Source of the DNA: Pseudisothecium myosuroides
Taxonomy: Eukaryota; Streptophyta; Bryopsida; Hypnales; Lembophyllaceae
Length of the DNA: 64,000 nt
Direction: 5' to 3'
Assembly: GCA_951799445.1 (NCBI GenBank)
Contig: OX637292.1
Location: 8,869,296 to 8,933,295, forward strand
Part shown: piece after piece, positions 46,566-57,545 of the stretch
Numbering within the stretch: position 1 is the stretch's first letter
Layout of the letters: every line of letters starts with the position of its first letter
Program-made: the position numbers and the translations under genes
Notes under the pieces: generated by a model
What the model was told of the DNA's origin: nothing
What the model saw: the letters and a program-made list of their open reading frames with translations, nothing else
The model's database searches: none

Positions 46566-48514
46566 ATGTCTCGAAAAGCTGCGCTGATGGTATTCGCAAT
46601 CGCAGTACTACTGCACCTCTTGTCAGTCCTAGCGGTAGCCCAAGCCGAGGACCCAATTGTGAGTGAGGGCTTGACGCACCGGGACACCAGCACGACGCTC
46701 TACTCGGTTGCCACCTTCTTTAAATGCACTTCAGATTTGCACATCACCGTAACGAGCACCGCCGAAATCAGTTCCCATATCAAGGAGTACACAGCCAAGG
46801 GCAACCCAGTGAAGATCCGCGCCACGCGCCGTGGGATGCACTCTGCGTCAGGGTTTGTCTGCCCAGGGAAACGCGCTAGCACCAAGCTCGAATTCGAATT
46901 CAACGGGAAGAAGGAACCCAAAGAGGATCATCATGGATCCGTCACAGCAATCCACTTGCTCCTCCACAGAATGAACCGCGTGGTGGACGTCAACAAAGAA
47001 GCTCACCAGCTCACAGTCGAAGCGGGCATGACGCTGCTAAGTCTTTTAGAAGCGGCTGAAGCAAACAACTTGTCGGTACCAGTAGGCGCACCCTCTGGGT
47101 ACGCGAACCTCACCGTTGGGGGCGTAATCTCCGCCTCCGCACATGGCCCAGGCTCCTCTCTTGGTGAAATCGTGACGAAGCTCAAGTGGGTGAACGCCAA
47201 GGGGGAAGTGGTGGTGAGTGATGTGGGAATAGAGGAAGGAAAGGGCTTACTTGGGGGACTGGGGTTGATGGGAGTGGTGACGGAGGTGACGTTGCAGCTG
47301 GAGCCGTGGTCGAGGACGGAAGTGGAAGTGAGAGACGATTTGGATGATGAGGGGATGGTGGTGGAGTTGGAGAGGATTATGAGGCAGGAGACGAAGTTTG
47401 GACTGGCGATGTGGCAACCGGAGCTTGGGATTTATAGAAGCGTTTTGTACAAGACTGTGAAGGAGGGAGAGGAAGAGGTGCCGACGCTTGAAGTGAATGG
47501 GACAAACGTGTTGGTGTCGGGAATTGGAGAGGAAGTTGCCAGGGCGGTGAGTGAGTTGCATGCGGCTTGGGGGAATGATGTGGCGGATGACTCGGAGGCC
47601 GCGGATGGTTTGAATGCAGGTGAGTGTAAATCTCATTGTCTTGTTCGAAATTTTCCGTTTCCTGTTCGAAGTGTCTGTTTGCTAACCCTGCCCCCCTTGC
47701 CTCCCGTGCAGCGGCATGCAGCGTAGCACAATCGGTAATGCGCAACCCCATTTTCCACGACAACAACAACCACCCCACCACCCACGCCACTCTCCCCACC
47801 AACCGCGTCCCCCTCTCTCCCGAGTGCTCCCCCAATTGTTACTGGGACCCTCACCACGCGGGCGTCGTGGTCCCTTCGGCTGAGTTTGCCATCAAACGCT
47901 CCCTCTTTTCCTCTTGGGTCCACGACGTCAAACGCATCGTCCTCTCGGAGCTTTCCGAAGTTTCTTCCCGCATCCCTGGACATGGAAAGGCCTGCTTACC
48001 TGGTCCCTTCATGCTCCGCTTCGGCTCCGGAACCTCATCCCCTCTCTCCACCAGCACGGGTAGTGAAGACGTGGCTTATGTGCAATGGTTCCCCATGGCG
48101 TCCGCAAGGACTCCGAGGAAGCCAGGGAAACACGCCCCCGTGTGGGAGACGATTGAGCAGTTGAGTCTGTGTAAGTACAAAGCACGGCCGTCGTATGGGC
48201 AGAATTATGAGAGGATATTTAGGCATCCGAAGTGCCATGTGAGAGAGAACTTCCCGGAGGAGAGCTTTGATAGGATTAGGAAGTTGCAGGATAAGCATGA
48301 CCCGGAGAGAGTGTTTGAGCCGGAGCTTTTCGAGATGATTGTGACGAAGAAAGGGCCGGAGTATGGGAAGCTGTGTGCGTTGGAGCAGTGGTGTTTCTGT
48401 GAAGAAGACGAGCATTGTGCGGAGAGGCATGCGTGTGTGGCGTCGCCTGTGTTTCCGGAGTATAAGATTTGTAAGGTGGTGGCTGGAGCGGGGACGGGAC
48501 ACGATGAATTCTGA
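46566..48514 (+). CDS. GULLO: L-gulonolactone oxidase-like FAD enzyme, copy 2 (two exons)
   Basis: Exons 46,566-47,619 and 47,712-48,514 join in frame to give 618 residues. Signal peptide, FAD domain, C-terminal lactone-oxidase domain and Cys-rich tail are arranged as in copy 1. Relative to copy 1 there is one added residue in the signal peptide (FAIAV versus FAAV) and a small deletion in the acidic loop before VPTLEVNG. The flavin-pocket stretch reads ATRRGMHS (His retained) and HGPGSS replaces HGAGSS. The family H-W-G-K position is again S-Y-G-Q. Substitutions cluster in KFGLAMWQPELG and CSPNCYWDPHHAGVVV, while the region from SYGQ to the tail is nearly unchanged. The frame is intact in both exons, which suggests both genes are under selection. 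Probably a secreted aldonolactone oxidase; substrate unknown. Confidence 0.88.
47620..47711 (+). other. Intron of gulonolactone oxidase-like gene 2
   Basis: 92 bases, donor GTGAGT, acceptor GTGCAG, same phase as in gene 1. Confidence 0.9.
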
Positions 48515-49684
48515 AGGTGGAAGAGAGGAAGAGACGATCGTGCGGGTAAGGTGTTGCATTCCAGGGTTAGGGTTAGGCTTTAAGAAAGAATCCTTATGTG
48601 CAACACTCACGATGAGCTCTGATTCCAAGAGACGATCGGAGAGGTTTTTGCATTCAAGAGGACATTAGGTTTTACGGAAGCACCAATCCAGCGGGATGTT
48701 AATCAGAAGATGTAGATGCTTGTTCAACATGCACTTTTTTTGGCAAAAACCGAGACAATGCAATAATAGGCATTAGCCATTTACAAGTTCCACAACCTAA
48801 AAGTGTCAAAATATGGAAATCAGAAGCACTCATGAGAATAATAATTTAGATTTCTGGGGTAAGAGACACAGTTGGTATTCCGGAGTGAAGGAAAGCTTTG
48901 AAACCGGTCACGAAAAATAAATGCGTACGCTTTTAGAGACAAAGAGAACCTTGGAAGACCGGAAGCGATGGAATCAGTGACAACGTGCTTGACTCTTGTT
49001 TTAACATGGACATAATGCCTGAATCTATGCGTGCAAGGGTTTGAAGATGAATTTACAACTGTTAGGTATCACTTTCATTTCAAAAGTGCATCTTGGATAA
49101 TCAGGAGGGAATTAGGCAGCTTTCCATCTAAGATAAAACTGTAGACAAATCCAATATCATCCCTGGAGTGTGAGACAATTTGTCAAATGAGAGGAATCCA
49201 AGCACAGTACTGTACTGTTTCTCAGTCTATATTTTTCACTCGTGACCCATTGAACTAGACTGCACTTATCAATCCGTTCTGTGTACACTGGCGACGTTAC
49301 ATCCACAGTTTCTCTTGATCAACTTCATGCGACATTCAACGTCTAGTCTGGACAACGTTCAGTAATAAAAGGAAATCTCAATAAAGAGTGCACAGTCCAG
49401 CCGATCCACTTCATCACAGGGTGGTTTGTGTGAGCGAAACAGAGAGAATAAAAGACAAATGAAAGAACAGCCTAAGAAAAATCAATGGACGTATCTGCAT
49501 GCAGAAAGTCTGATGCACAATTATTCACCAGATCGATGTACCTGCAACAAGGATAATTACAGCAACGGAATATGAGGATAATCTCGAACGTGGAGTATGA
49601 AGAGAGACCACCGCCATAGCCAAGGAAGTGCGTGTTGCACGTCGACAGGATGATATTTGCACTCGCACCCATCAGAGACTTCTG
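48515..49684. other. Intergenic region downstream of oxidase gene 2
   Basis: Homologous to 33,834-35,007, with many small indels that destroy the open frames seen there, so no gene is supported. A TTAGGG-type repeat occurs at 48,563-48,577. Confidence 0.5.
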
Positions 49685-50257
49685 TTAGTTCAGAGCGGGA
49701 CTGATGCCATGAGGAATTCCGGGAGATACAGAAAGAGACAACGACAGGGAGAGCGCTGGGTTGGATTGTTCCTCGCCTAAGAAGCTGCATTGCCCCAAAT
49801 TGCTTCTAGCCGTGTCGATTTCGCTGGTCATCAGAGGTAGAGTTGGCAAAGGAAACTGAGGTGCCATGGCCATACAACCAAACATCGTCGCCATGGTCGC
49901 GGCAACTTTCGATTCCGCAATAGACCTGATGGAATGGTTTACAGAGGCCATCGGTGAAGACATTGGTATCTCCATGGAAACATCCCCAGTGCCACCTTCA
50001 AGTATTCGTAAATCCACTGTCTTCTCTCGCCTAGACATGGAAGGATTGTTCGTCGGGAGGACTTGAGTGACATTCAGCGTGTTGGGCCATAGAAAACTCC
50101 CCGGTGGACGGCAAATGGTGAATCCAGTGGACTGGCTTGTAAACATGGACTTGAAATTCTGCGCTCGACTAAGAACCACATGAATGAACTGAAGTGAACT
50201 TGTGTCTTTGTCGACTATCTTTCTGTTGGACAGCATGCAGTCCTCTACCCGTGTCAC
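49685..50257 (-). pseudogene. Unidentified minus-strand gene, copy 2, truncated and fused to LTR sequence
   Basis: A 190-codon frame. From LSRAQNFKSMFTSQSTGF to the stop it corresponds to the 3' portion of the gene at 35,008-35,917, and here the frame is continuous across the position where copy 1 is shifted. The upstream exon is missing because of the 1.52-kb deletion. The first 11 codons lie inside the copia 5' LTR (antisense) and the next codons come from formerly distant sequence. The N-terminus is therefore accidental, and the protein is probably not made in this form. Confidence 0.5.
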
Positions 50258-50443
50258 CGTAGATGAATCTCTCAGAGATACTAGGTTAGTTCAGTTAGTA
50301 GCTAATAGGTTGCTCTTAATGATTAGTTAGTTACGCTTCTGTTTCTTTCCCCATCCCTCTGATCACATTTATGTACTGGCTCTTTCAATTTGAATTTGAC
50401 CTGTGTGGTGGACGTTACACATTATTGCTTGTTATTCCCAACA
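50224..50443 (+). repeat. 5' LTR
   Basis: 220 bases, TGTTGGACAGCATGCAGTCC to ...TTGTTATTCCCAACA. Terminal inverted TGTTGG/CCAACA-type ends. No obvious TATA box. Confidence 0.95.
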
Positions 50444-50455
50444 TGGTATCAGAGC
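50444..50455 (+). other. Primer binding site (initiator tRNA-Met)
   Basis: TGGTATCAGAGC directly follows the 5' LTR. This is the standard complement of the plant initiator methionine tRNA 3' end used by copia elements. Confidence 0.93.
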
Positions 50456-50857
50456 TCCCCGAGGGGACAATCCTCATTCAGTTTGTTCTTTAAGGAAGAC
50501 ACAGAGTCGTTAGTACGATTGAGAGAGAGAGAAGAGAAGAGCCGATTTGTTTTCAATTTTGTTTCGTTTGTTGTGTGCATCAAAGAGAGAGATAAGTGAA
50601 CGGATTCAATATGCTCAGTATAAGTAGCGTAGCAAACCAATCGACGCAGAAGTTCTATGTACGTGATTTAAGAAGCGGTTTCATACAAGTCCCAACATCG
50701 ATTACAGTAGTTCGGGCCTCCAAGCCATCGCAAGATCAACAACCTAGGAACTAGCATCATTAACAGTAGACACAACGATATTAGCAGTAACAGTTAGCGT
50801 TATTAGCATACCTTCTTTCTCCCACACCTTTTATTTCTCCATACCTTCTCAGTAAAC

Positions 50858-53800
50858 ATGTCTACATCTGACGTACTGATCGATAGCCACAAGCTTACCA
50901 CAGAAAACTACCAAACATGGAAGACCCGCTGCAGGCTCCTTCTTATGAAAGAAAACACTTGGAAATATGCGGACCCAACGGGCAACAACCGTCCTGTCGT
51001 TAATGAGCCTGAGGACACAGCTAGAGGACGCACTACAGCACTTTATTCTATCACGATGTCCTGTTGCGAATCAATCTTCAATGATCTTTCCAATATAAGT
51101 GACTCGAGAGTTGCCTGGAACACGTTACAAGAGAGATTTAAGAGGACGAATAACGCATCAAGATGATGCTGTTAGACAGGCTAAACTCCATTAGGCTACC
51201 GGAGGGAGGATCCATAAGTGAATACATCGGCAAGATCCAAGAAATAAAGTTGCAGCTAAGAGGCGTGGGTCACACTGTTTCCAATACTGACCTTGTTGAA
51301 CGCATGTTGAACACCTTACCGCCAAGTTACGAAGCAGTTTATAACCAAGTCAGCACCCTCACGAGCATGCCAACGTTGGAGAACTTGACCACCTTGCTGT
51401 CTCAACACGAGCAAAGGCTGCACTTCCGACAATCAACTTGTCTACCGATTCTCCAACACACCGAGGCACTAGCAGCTCGTTTTCAGCGTCACGGGTCTCA
51501 AGCTGGTGGATCTAACTTCAGACCACCGTACCCTCCACAACGATACTCACCGGTTAGACCCACTTATAACCAATCCTATGCATCACCTCGTATTTGCAAT
51601 TGGTGCGGTTTGGAAGGGCACTTCATTCGGGACTGTCAAGCGTTCACGCATGAGCTGGCAAGAAGGGCACATGCACGACATACCAGTCCACAGAGCATGG
51701 GGAGAGGGCGAACTTCACCCACATTTCACGCAAACGTCCTGATGCAGGACCTGGACGAGCCTTACATGGAGTGGGAGAATACCATCCCCAACTTCGACGC
51801 AACGATGAACGACATCCACGGTGTCGACTCCAACACCCCAGGGTCATGGATCATCGACTCCGGGTGTTCACAGCATGTGAGCGGTGACCCACATCAGTCC
51901 TCTCAGTTAGAGATAGCGCCTAGCTCAGCAAAGGTACAAACAGCCGGCAAACAACTTCTCTCAATTGAGGGCAAGGGCAGTGTTAATTTTGGAAACAATG
52001 ATGAAATAAAAATTAATGAAGTATACTTTGTGCCCGGTCTCTCGTTCAACCTCTTGTCGGTCGGGGCCATTGCTGACCTCGGCTTAACAGTTGTCTTTGA
52101 CAACAAGGAGTGTCTTGTATATCAAGGCATAGATAATATCGTAGGCCGCGGAAAACGCGATCCAGAGACGGGGCTGTATCGATATATAGTCCCCGATCCA
52201 AAATTCAAGGTCTGTGCAGTAGCATCAGCTTCAGTTGCTCATCTCTGGCACCGGAGACTAGGTCATTTGAACTTCCATAGTTTAAGGTCCATGGGTACCC
52301 ATGATGTTGCGAAAGGCGTTCCGCTCATTTCAAGTTCCCTCGATGTCTGTGAGAGTTGCTCCACGGGCAAACAAACTCGAACAGCAGCACCCAAAACAGC
52401 TTCATGTCCCCGCGCTAAAGAACCTTTGGCGCTCATACACTCCAATCTATACGGCGAGATACAACCCATATCGCTAGGAGGAAATTCGTACATCGTGACT
52501 TTTACAGATGATTATTCTCGATTTACTTGGCTTTATCTAATGAAGCACAAGTCTGAAACATTGAAGTATTTTTGATACTTCAAAGCGGCAGTTGAGTTGG
52601 CCTTCAAAACCAAGATTAGGGTACTTCAAAGTGACAGAGGGGGCGAATTTCTCTCACATGAATTTCAAAGGTTTCTCCAGAAAGCAAGGATTCATCATGA
52701 ATTGACCCAAGCATATAGCCCACATCAGAACGGGGTGAGCGAAAGGAAAAACAGAACCCCACTTGACAAGGCACGCTCCATGACATTTGACGCACAAACG
52801 CTGCTCTTTCTTTGGTCGGAGGCAGTCAATACTGCAAATTACCTCACCAATCGCTCACCTACTCGGGCTAACTCGGGCATCAGTCCGTTTCAAAAGCTAC
52901 AGAACACCGCACCGGAGTTGCACCACCTTCGCGTCTTTGGATGCGTCGCTTTCGTACACGTACCTACAGAGCGAAGAATCAAGTTGGACGAGCGAAGCCT
53001 CAAGTGCATCATGGTCGGCTACTCTGAATGTTCCAAAGGCTATCGATTATATCACCCGGAGACAAGGACGATCAAGACTAGCATTGATGTCAAGTTTGCC
53101 GAAGCACAATTTTGGTCTTCCCCCAACAGCACCCCTACTGCACCCAGCGTTTCGATCGAAGCACTCCTGGAAAAATCAGCCATAATTGAGGTATTGGATC
53201 CTATCCTACTACCACCGTGCCTGCCTCATTTCAACAGTCATAACGTCCCCACGTTGGAGCATCATGACGTTGTAACCAACCCCACCACAGCCCCCGATCC
53301 ATCTTCACCGTCGGATCAACAAGGCATGCATGGCGTTGCCACGTCGCCTCAACCACAAACACCAATACAGCTGCCTGGCTCTCCCATTGAGATCCCGCCT
53401 TTCTAAAATAGCTCATCCCCTAGACCGCGCCGCTCTAGCCGACTCAAGTTCCCCAGCTATCGATTAATTGACTACGCCATGAAAGTGGAATTCATGGGAA
53501 ACTTGCAAGCTTGTCTCAGTGCCTTTGCCGAACCTGTTTATTTGGAGGCATGCGTCACTGCACTCGACGAACCCATATTCTTCAAAGATGCAGCGAACGA
53601 CCCAAATTGGCAAGCGGCAATGCAACAAGAGATTAATTCTATTCACGACAACCATACTTGGTCTCTTATGGAGCTGCCACCAGGTCAGAAGGCCATTGCT
53701 GTTAAATGGACTTATAAAATCAAATCCGGCACTGCCTCTGCTAATCCAAAGTATAAGGCCCGCTTGGTCGCTCGTGGAGATCAACAGAACTCAGGCTTCG

Positions 53801-55158
53801 ATTATCAAGAAACTTTTTCTCCTGTGGTGAAATGGTCCACTATGAGGACTGTCGTTTGTTTAGCCGCCATGTGAAATTGGTCTCTCTTTCATTTGGACGT
53901 AAAGACAGCTTTTCTTCACGGTGATATTACAGACACCGTCTACGTTAAACAACCTCTGGGCTTCATCGAACTTGGTCGAGAACATCTAGTCTGCAGACTG
54001 CACAAAGCATTATACAGCCTCAGACAATCATCGAGAGCCTGGTATGATTGCATTCACACTTACCTCATTTCTATCGACCTTCATCCATGCACCACTGATC
54101 CAAGTCTGTATGTTCATTGCCACAACGACTCCATCGTTCTTTTGGTCATATACGTCGATGATCTCATGATCACCGGCAACAATTCTCAGCAAATCACCCG
54201 ACTACAGAACCAGCTTTGCTCTGAATTCTCAATGATAATATTGGGCATCCTATCCTTGTACCTGGGAGTAGATTTTCTCTACAGTAACCATGGGATCATG
54301 ATGTCTCACCAACAATACATTGCCAAATGCTTGAGCGATATGAACCTAACCGATTGTCTCCCTGCACCCATTCCTATGGAGGCTGCTCTCTACGGAATTT
54401 TGAGCAAAGAGATGGACTCGCCTCTATTGGAGGCAGAAGATATTATTTACTATCGCATGGGCGTCGGAAAGCTTCTTCACGTCACCAATACTTGGCCAGA
54501 CGTCGCTTTTGCAGTGGGCATCATTACCAGGTTTACATCTAACCCAAGAGCATTTCATTTACAAGCTATGCTTCAAATTTTCCGCTACCTCAAAGGAACT
54601 GCAGACCTCGCAATTCACTATCCGAGAGGGGGAGATGTGATACCTTTTGCACACTCGGACAGTGACTATTTGGAAGATCTCGATGAGCGGAAATCTACCT
54701 TGGGTTTTCTTATGAGTATCGGCACATCACCAATATCCTGGAAAAGCAAGCTGCAGAACGAGGTAGCTCAATCAAGCTCCGAGGTAGAATACAGAGCCCT
54801 GGCCGAAGCTGCAAAAGAAGCTATATGGCTCCGGAATTTATTTGAGGAAATACATTCTCCCATTATGCGGCCTATCACTGTGTTTTGCGATAATCAATCT
54901 TGTATTAAGATGGCCAGGAATCCCGTCTTTCAGGGCCGCACGAAACACATTGAGAAAACCTGCCACTTGATTCGAGATCACGTGAAGAAGGGAAGGATTT
55001 GTCTTGAGTTCGTTCGGTCACAACAACAGACTGCCGACATACTGACCAAGCCCCTGAACAAAGTTCCGTTTCTTGAACTCCGAAGTCGACTAGGCTTGAT
55101 GACTACACAGGAAATTTCGAATCCACACGATTCAAGTCTCAACCACTTCTCAGCATAA
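50858..55158 (+). pseudogene. copia gag-pol polyprotein gene, interrupted
   Basis: Gag begins at ATG 50,858 (KLTTENYQTWKT). The frame shifts near 51,160, after which one frame runs to 55,158 with in-frame stops TGA 52,573, TAA 53,404 and TGA 53,872. Recognisable parts: CCHC zinc knuckle CNWCGLEGHFIRDC (51,595-51,636), aspartic protease DSG (51,856-51,864), integrase zinc motif HRRLGH/CESC (about 52,250-52,365) and catalytic core with SDRGGEF (about 52,630), and RT with YVDD (54,151-54,162). RNase H and the KHIE motif lie to about 55,090. Two stops lie in integrase and the region just after it, one in RT. Two of the three stops are TGA, consistent with CGA-to-TGA change at methylated CpG, though this is inference. 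All domains are otherwise well conserved, so the inactivation is recent or the copy was mobilised in trans. Confidence 0.93.
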
Positions 55159-55179
55159 GATTCACTTACGGATAGTGGA

Positions 55180-55190
55180 TTGAGGGGGAG
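55180..55190 (+). other. Polypurine tract
   Basis: TTGAGGGGGAG immediately before the 3' LTR, the expected plus-strand primer site. Confidence 0.9.
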
Positions 55191-55410
55191 TGTTGGACAG
55201 CATGCAGTCCTCTACCCGTGTCACCGTAGATGAATCTCTCAGAGATACTAGGTTAGTTCAGTTAGTAGCTAATAGGTTGCTCTTAATGATTAGTTAGTTA
55301 CGCTTCTGTTTCTTTCCCCATCCCTCTGATCACATTTATGTACTGGCTCTTTCAATTTGAATTTGACCTGTGTGGTGGACGTTACACATTATTGCTTGTT
55401 ATTCCCAACA
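55191..55410 (+). repeat. 3' LTR
   Basis: 220 bases, no difference from the 5' LTR found on direct reading. Followed by the CTTTC target duplication. Confidence 0.95.
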
Positions 55411-55463
55411 CTTTCATGCTTATCAAATTCATTTGCTTTTTTGGATTTGGAGACTCTTTTTGA

Positions 55464-55685
55464 CCCTTAAATGCCTAAGGGGTGACCCTCGAAATCATCC
55501 TTTTCTATTATCGTGTGAATCATTAGCCTCCAAAATTGCAAAAATACTCATTGCAAGTCAAACTACTCTAGAAGATCTTCCCTTTCCACAACAAATTTTG
55601 AGGATGAATAGTTGCACTTCTGTCCTGTACAGTTTGATTCCCTGTCATCCATCGGATTCAAAGTGTCCGCCTTGACATTTAAGGG
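55464..55685. mobile_element. MITE with TTAA-type ends in duplication copy 2
   Basis: Ends CCCTTAAATG and its perfect inverse CATTTAAGGG, flanked by TTGA and TTAA. Absent from copy 1 near 37,105. The termini resemble those of the larger TTAA elements (CCCCTAAAGG / CTTTAAGGG), so they may share a transposase. Confidence 0.65.
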
Positions 55686-56015
55686 TTAAAGTTGACAACG
55701 ATGTAGATGATCTGTTGTATAAGGTAACTACACGTAAAACCAATCCCTATTTTTGGATGAAAAGAACGAATGGAACATCCAAAACTATAAAATTTAGGTG
55801 GTTGATTTCAATGTTAAGTGAAGGATGATTTGAATGGAGAATTGGTGGAAATTTATAGTAATAAATAGGCCCATTTCAGTGAGTGATATGTGGTCAACAT
55901 TTGTTTAATGTCATGTGACATTAATTACAAAGGCGGTTTATTTTATCTCAAGGGTTGGCTTGCATCTTTCTTGTCTATAAGCTTATTCTTTAGCTGCCAT
56001 GCACAATCGTTTTAA

Positions 56016-56354
56016 CATTAGAGAAAATTTCAGGCCTCCGGAGGGCTGTTCCACAGCTCTCTGAGGTACCCTGAAATTTGCTTTTTTTTTGCTGAAAAAT
56101 TTGTTTTTCCCCTATTCCCGCCCACTTGAAATTGCAGTGGCAATGGCGCGGGAACTGAGTTTTACGAGTAAAAAAAATTAAAAAAAAATTAATTTAAATC
56201 TTTAAAAAATTATTAAAAAAAATTAAAAAAATTAAAAATTTGCAAAAACTGACTGTTTCGGTGAGCAGTCAGCTGGTGTGACAGACCAATCTTTTTAATA
56301 GCTTGGTTTGTCACTCCAGAGCAGCCCTCTGGAAGATTGAAAATTCCGCTAATG
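56016..56354. mobile_element. MITE with CATTAG ends in duplication copy 2
   Basis: Imperfect inverted ends CATTAGAGAAAATTTCAG and CATTAGCGGAATTTTCAA (inverted), with GAGGGCTG inside both. Copy 1 has an uninterrupted 'ttttaacattcacc' at about 37,438. The exact target duplication is ambiguous because ACATT occurs at both edges. Confidence 0.65.
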
Positions 56355-56491
56355 ACATTCACCAAGTGCATTGAGGAAGTGATCTCAAATTCTGCAAACA
56401 TATTTACAGTGATTTTGCATCACATCATTCCATGCTTTTGCATTGAAAATAAGTCTTTGGAAAAACAACATTCCAATAGTTCTAGGATATT

Positions 56492-56797
56492 GTGAGGATT
56501 TGGAGTCGAAGGCAAAAGAGTGATCTAGTTGAAATAGAAGAAGTCATAGAGAGTGACTGCATTCAAGTAAACAACAGCTCTGATGGAAGTGAAGGAAACT
56601 ATTCCTTCCTTAATAATTACAATAGTGATATAGACAATAGCAATGATTATAACAATTGGTCTCAAGAATTGGAGTTAGGTTTCAATAACATTCTTACAAT
56701 ATCCCACAACAATGCAACTTCTTATATCCAAAAAGGAGTAAAAAGGGCCCCAAGATCATGCCAAACAAGACTTTCTACTATATGTACAAAAAAATAG
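56492..56797 (+). pseudogene. Unidentified Asn-rich coding-like remnant, copy 2
   Basis: An open frame of 101 codons, KSDLVEIEEVIESDC followed by an Asn/Asp-rich stretch and KGVKRAPRSCQTRL. The homologous region of copy 1 (37,571-38,012) is frameshifted. No domain, start context or splice signals support a functional gene; it may be a decayed exon or transposon fragment. Confidence 0.25.
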
Positions 56798-57209
56798 CTT
56801 CAAGCCGTGCCACTTGTGTTTATTCAACAAGGAAGAGCCTGACCACAAAACACATTGGTCAGGTCTATACTCTGTACACGTATATGCAAATAATGAATAC
56901 TTGAAAATAGAACTTGAAACATATGACTTCTAATTGAGAGACATTTGAAGATAAAACCCCTAAATCTAAGTAATAAGCTACATGTACTATCTACTGAGAA
57001 TACATCATTCTTCAAATGAATGCATTTTTTGTATTAGAATCATCTATAGCTGAAGCAACAATTAGGACCCATTCAAAGTGATATGTAAGGATCTAATGTG
57101 CACCTTCGATTTGTGCTGTGGGCACAAAGTACAGTTTTGAAGAAATTGAGGAAGGCTTTCTACAACAGTGTATGTAAAATAAATGCATCCCTAGTTGATC
57201 ACAACCCAT

Positions 57210-57545
57210 AGCCAAACTGTAAGGGGCACTATTTCCAACCAAGGCAAAAAAAGCTTGGAATGTGTTTTTTCAAGGTTGGGACTAATAAGATTATGACACA
57301 TGTTCTTAGTAGTGAGGAAGAAAATAGGAAATAATAAGTGGAAAGCAGTTTTTTAGATGATCGGAATTGGATGACTCTAGACATTGGCTATTAGTCCGGA
57401 CAACTTTTTGACTCCCAAAATTCATAGTAACTTCAATTTTGGGAATAAAATTACAAAAATTTGGGAATCCCCATATTTCTTATCTTTCTACATGGATAAA
57501 TTTACTATGCCTTAAACTGCTCATCATTTGCTGCAAAATCCCTTA
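57210..57545. mobile_element. Inserted repeat in copy 2, inverted relative to 14,785-15,125
   Basis: The paralogous segment lacks this block (compare 38,215-38,250), and it is recognisable in reverse at 14.8-15.1 kb. Non-coding. Confidence 0.6.

Larger units (their letters stand above)
50224..55410 (+). mobile_element. Ty1/copia LTR retrotransposon, structurally complete but mutated
   Basis: 5,187 bases bounded by TG...CA LTRs of 220 bases that are identical by eye, flanked by the 5-bp duplication CTTTC (50,219-50,223 and 55,411-55,415). Order: LTR, primer site, gag, protease, integrase, reverse transcriptase, RNase H, polypurine tract, LTR. Integrase before RT defines copia. The gag-pol frame has one frameshift and three in-frame stops, so this copy cannot make the full polyprotein. 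The empty site is preserved at about 37,060 in the paralogous segment. Confidence 0.95.
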
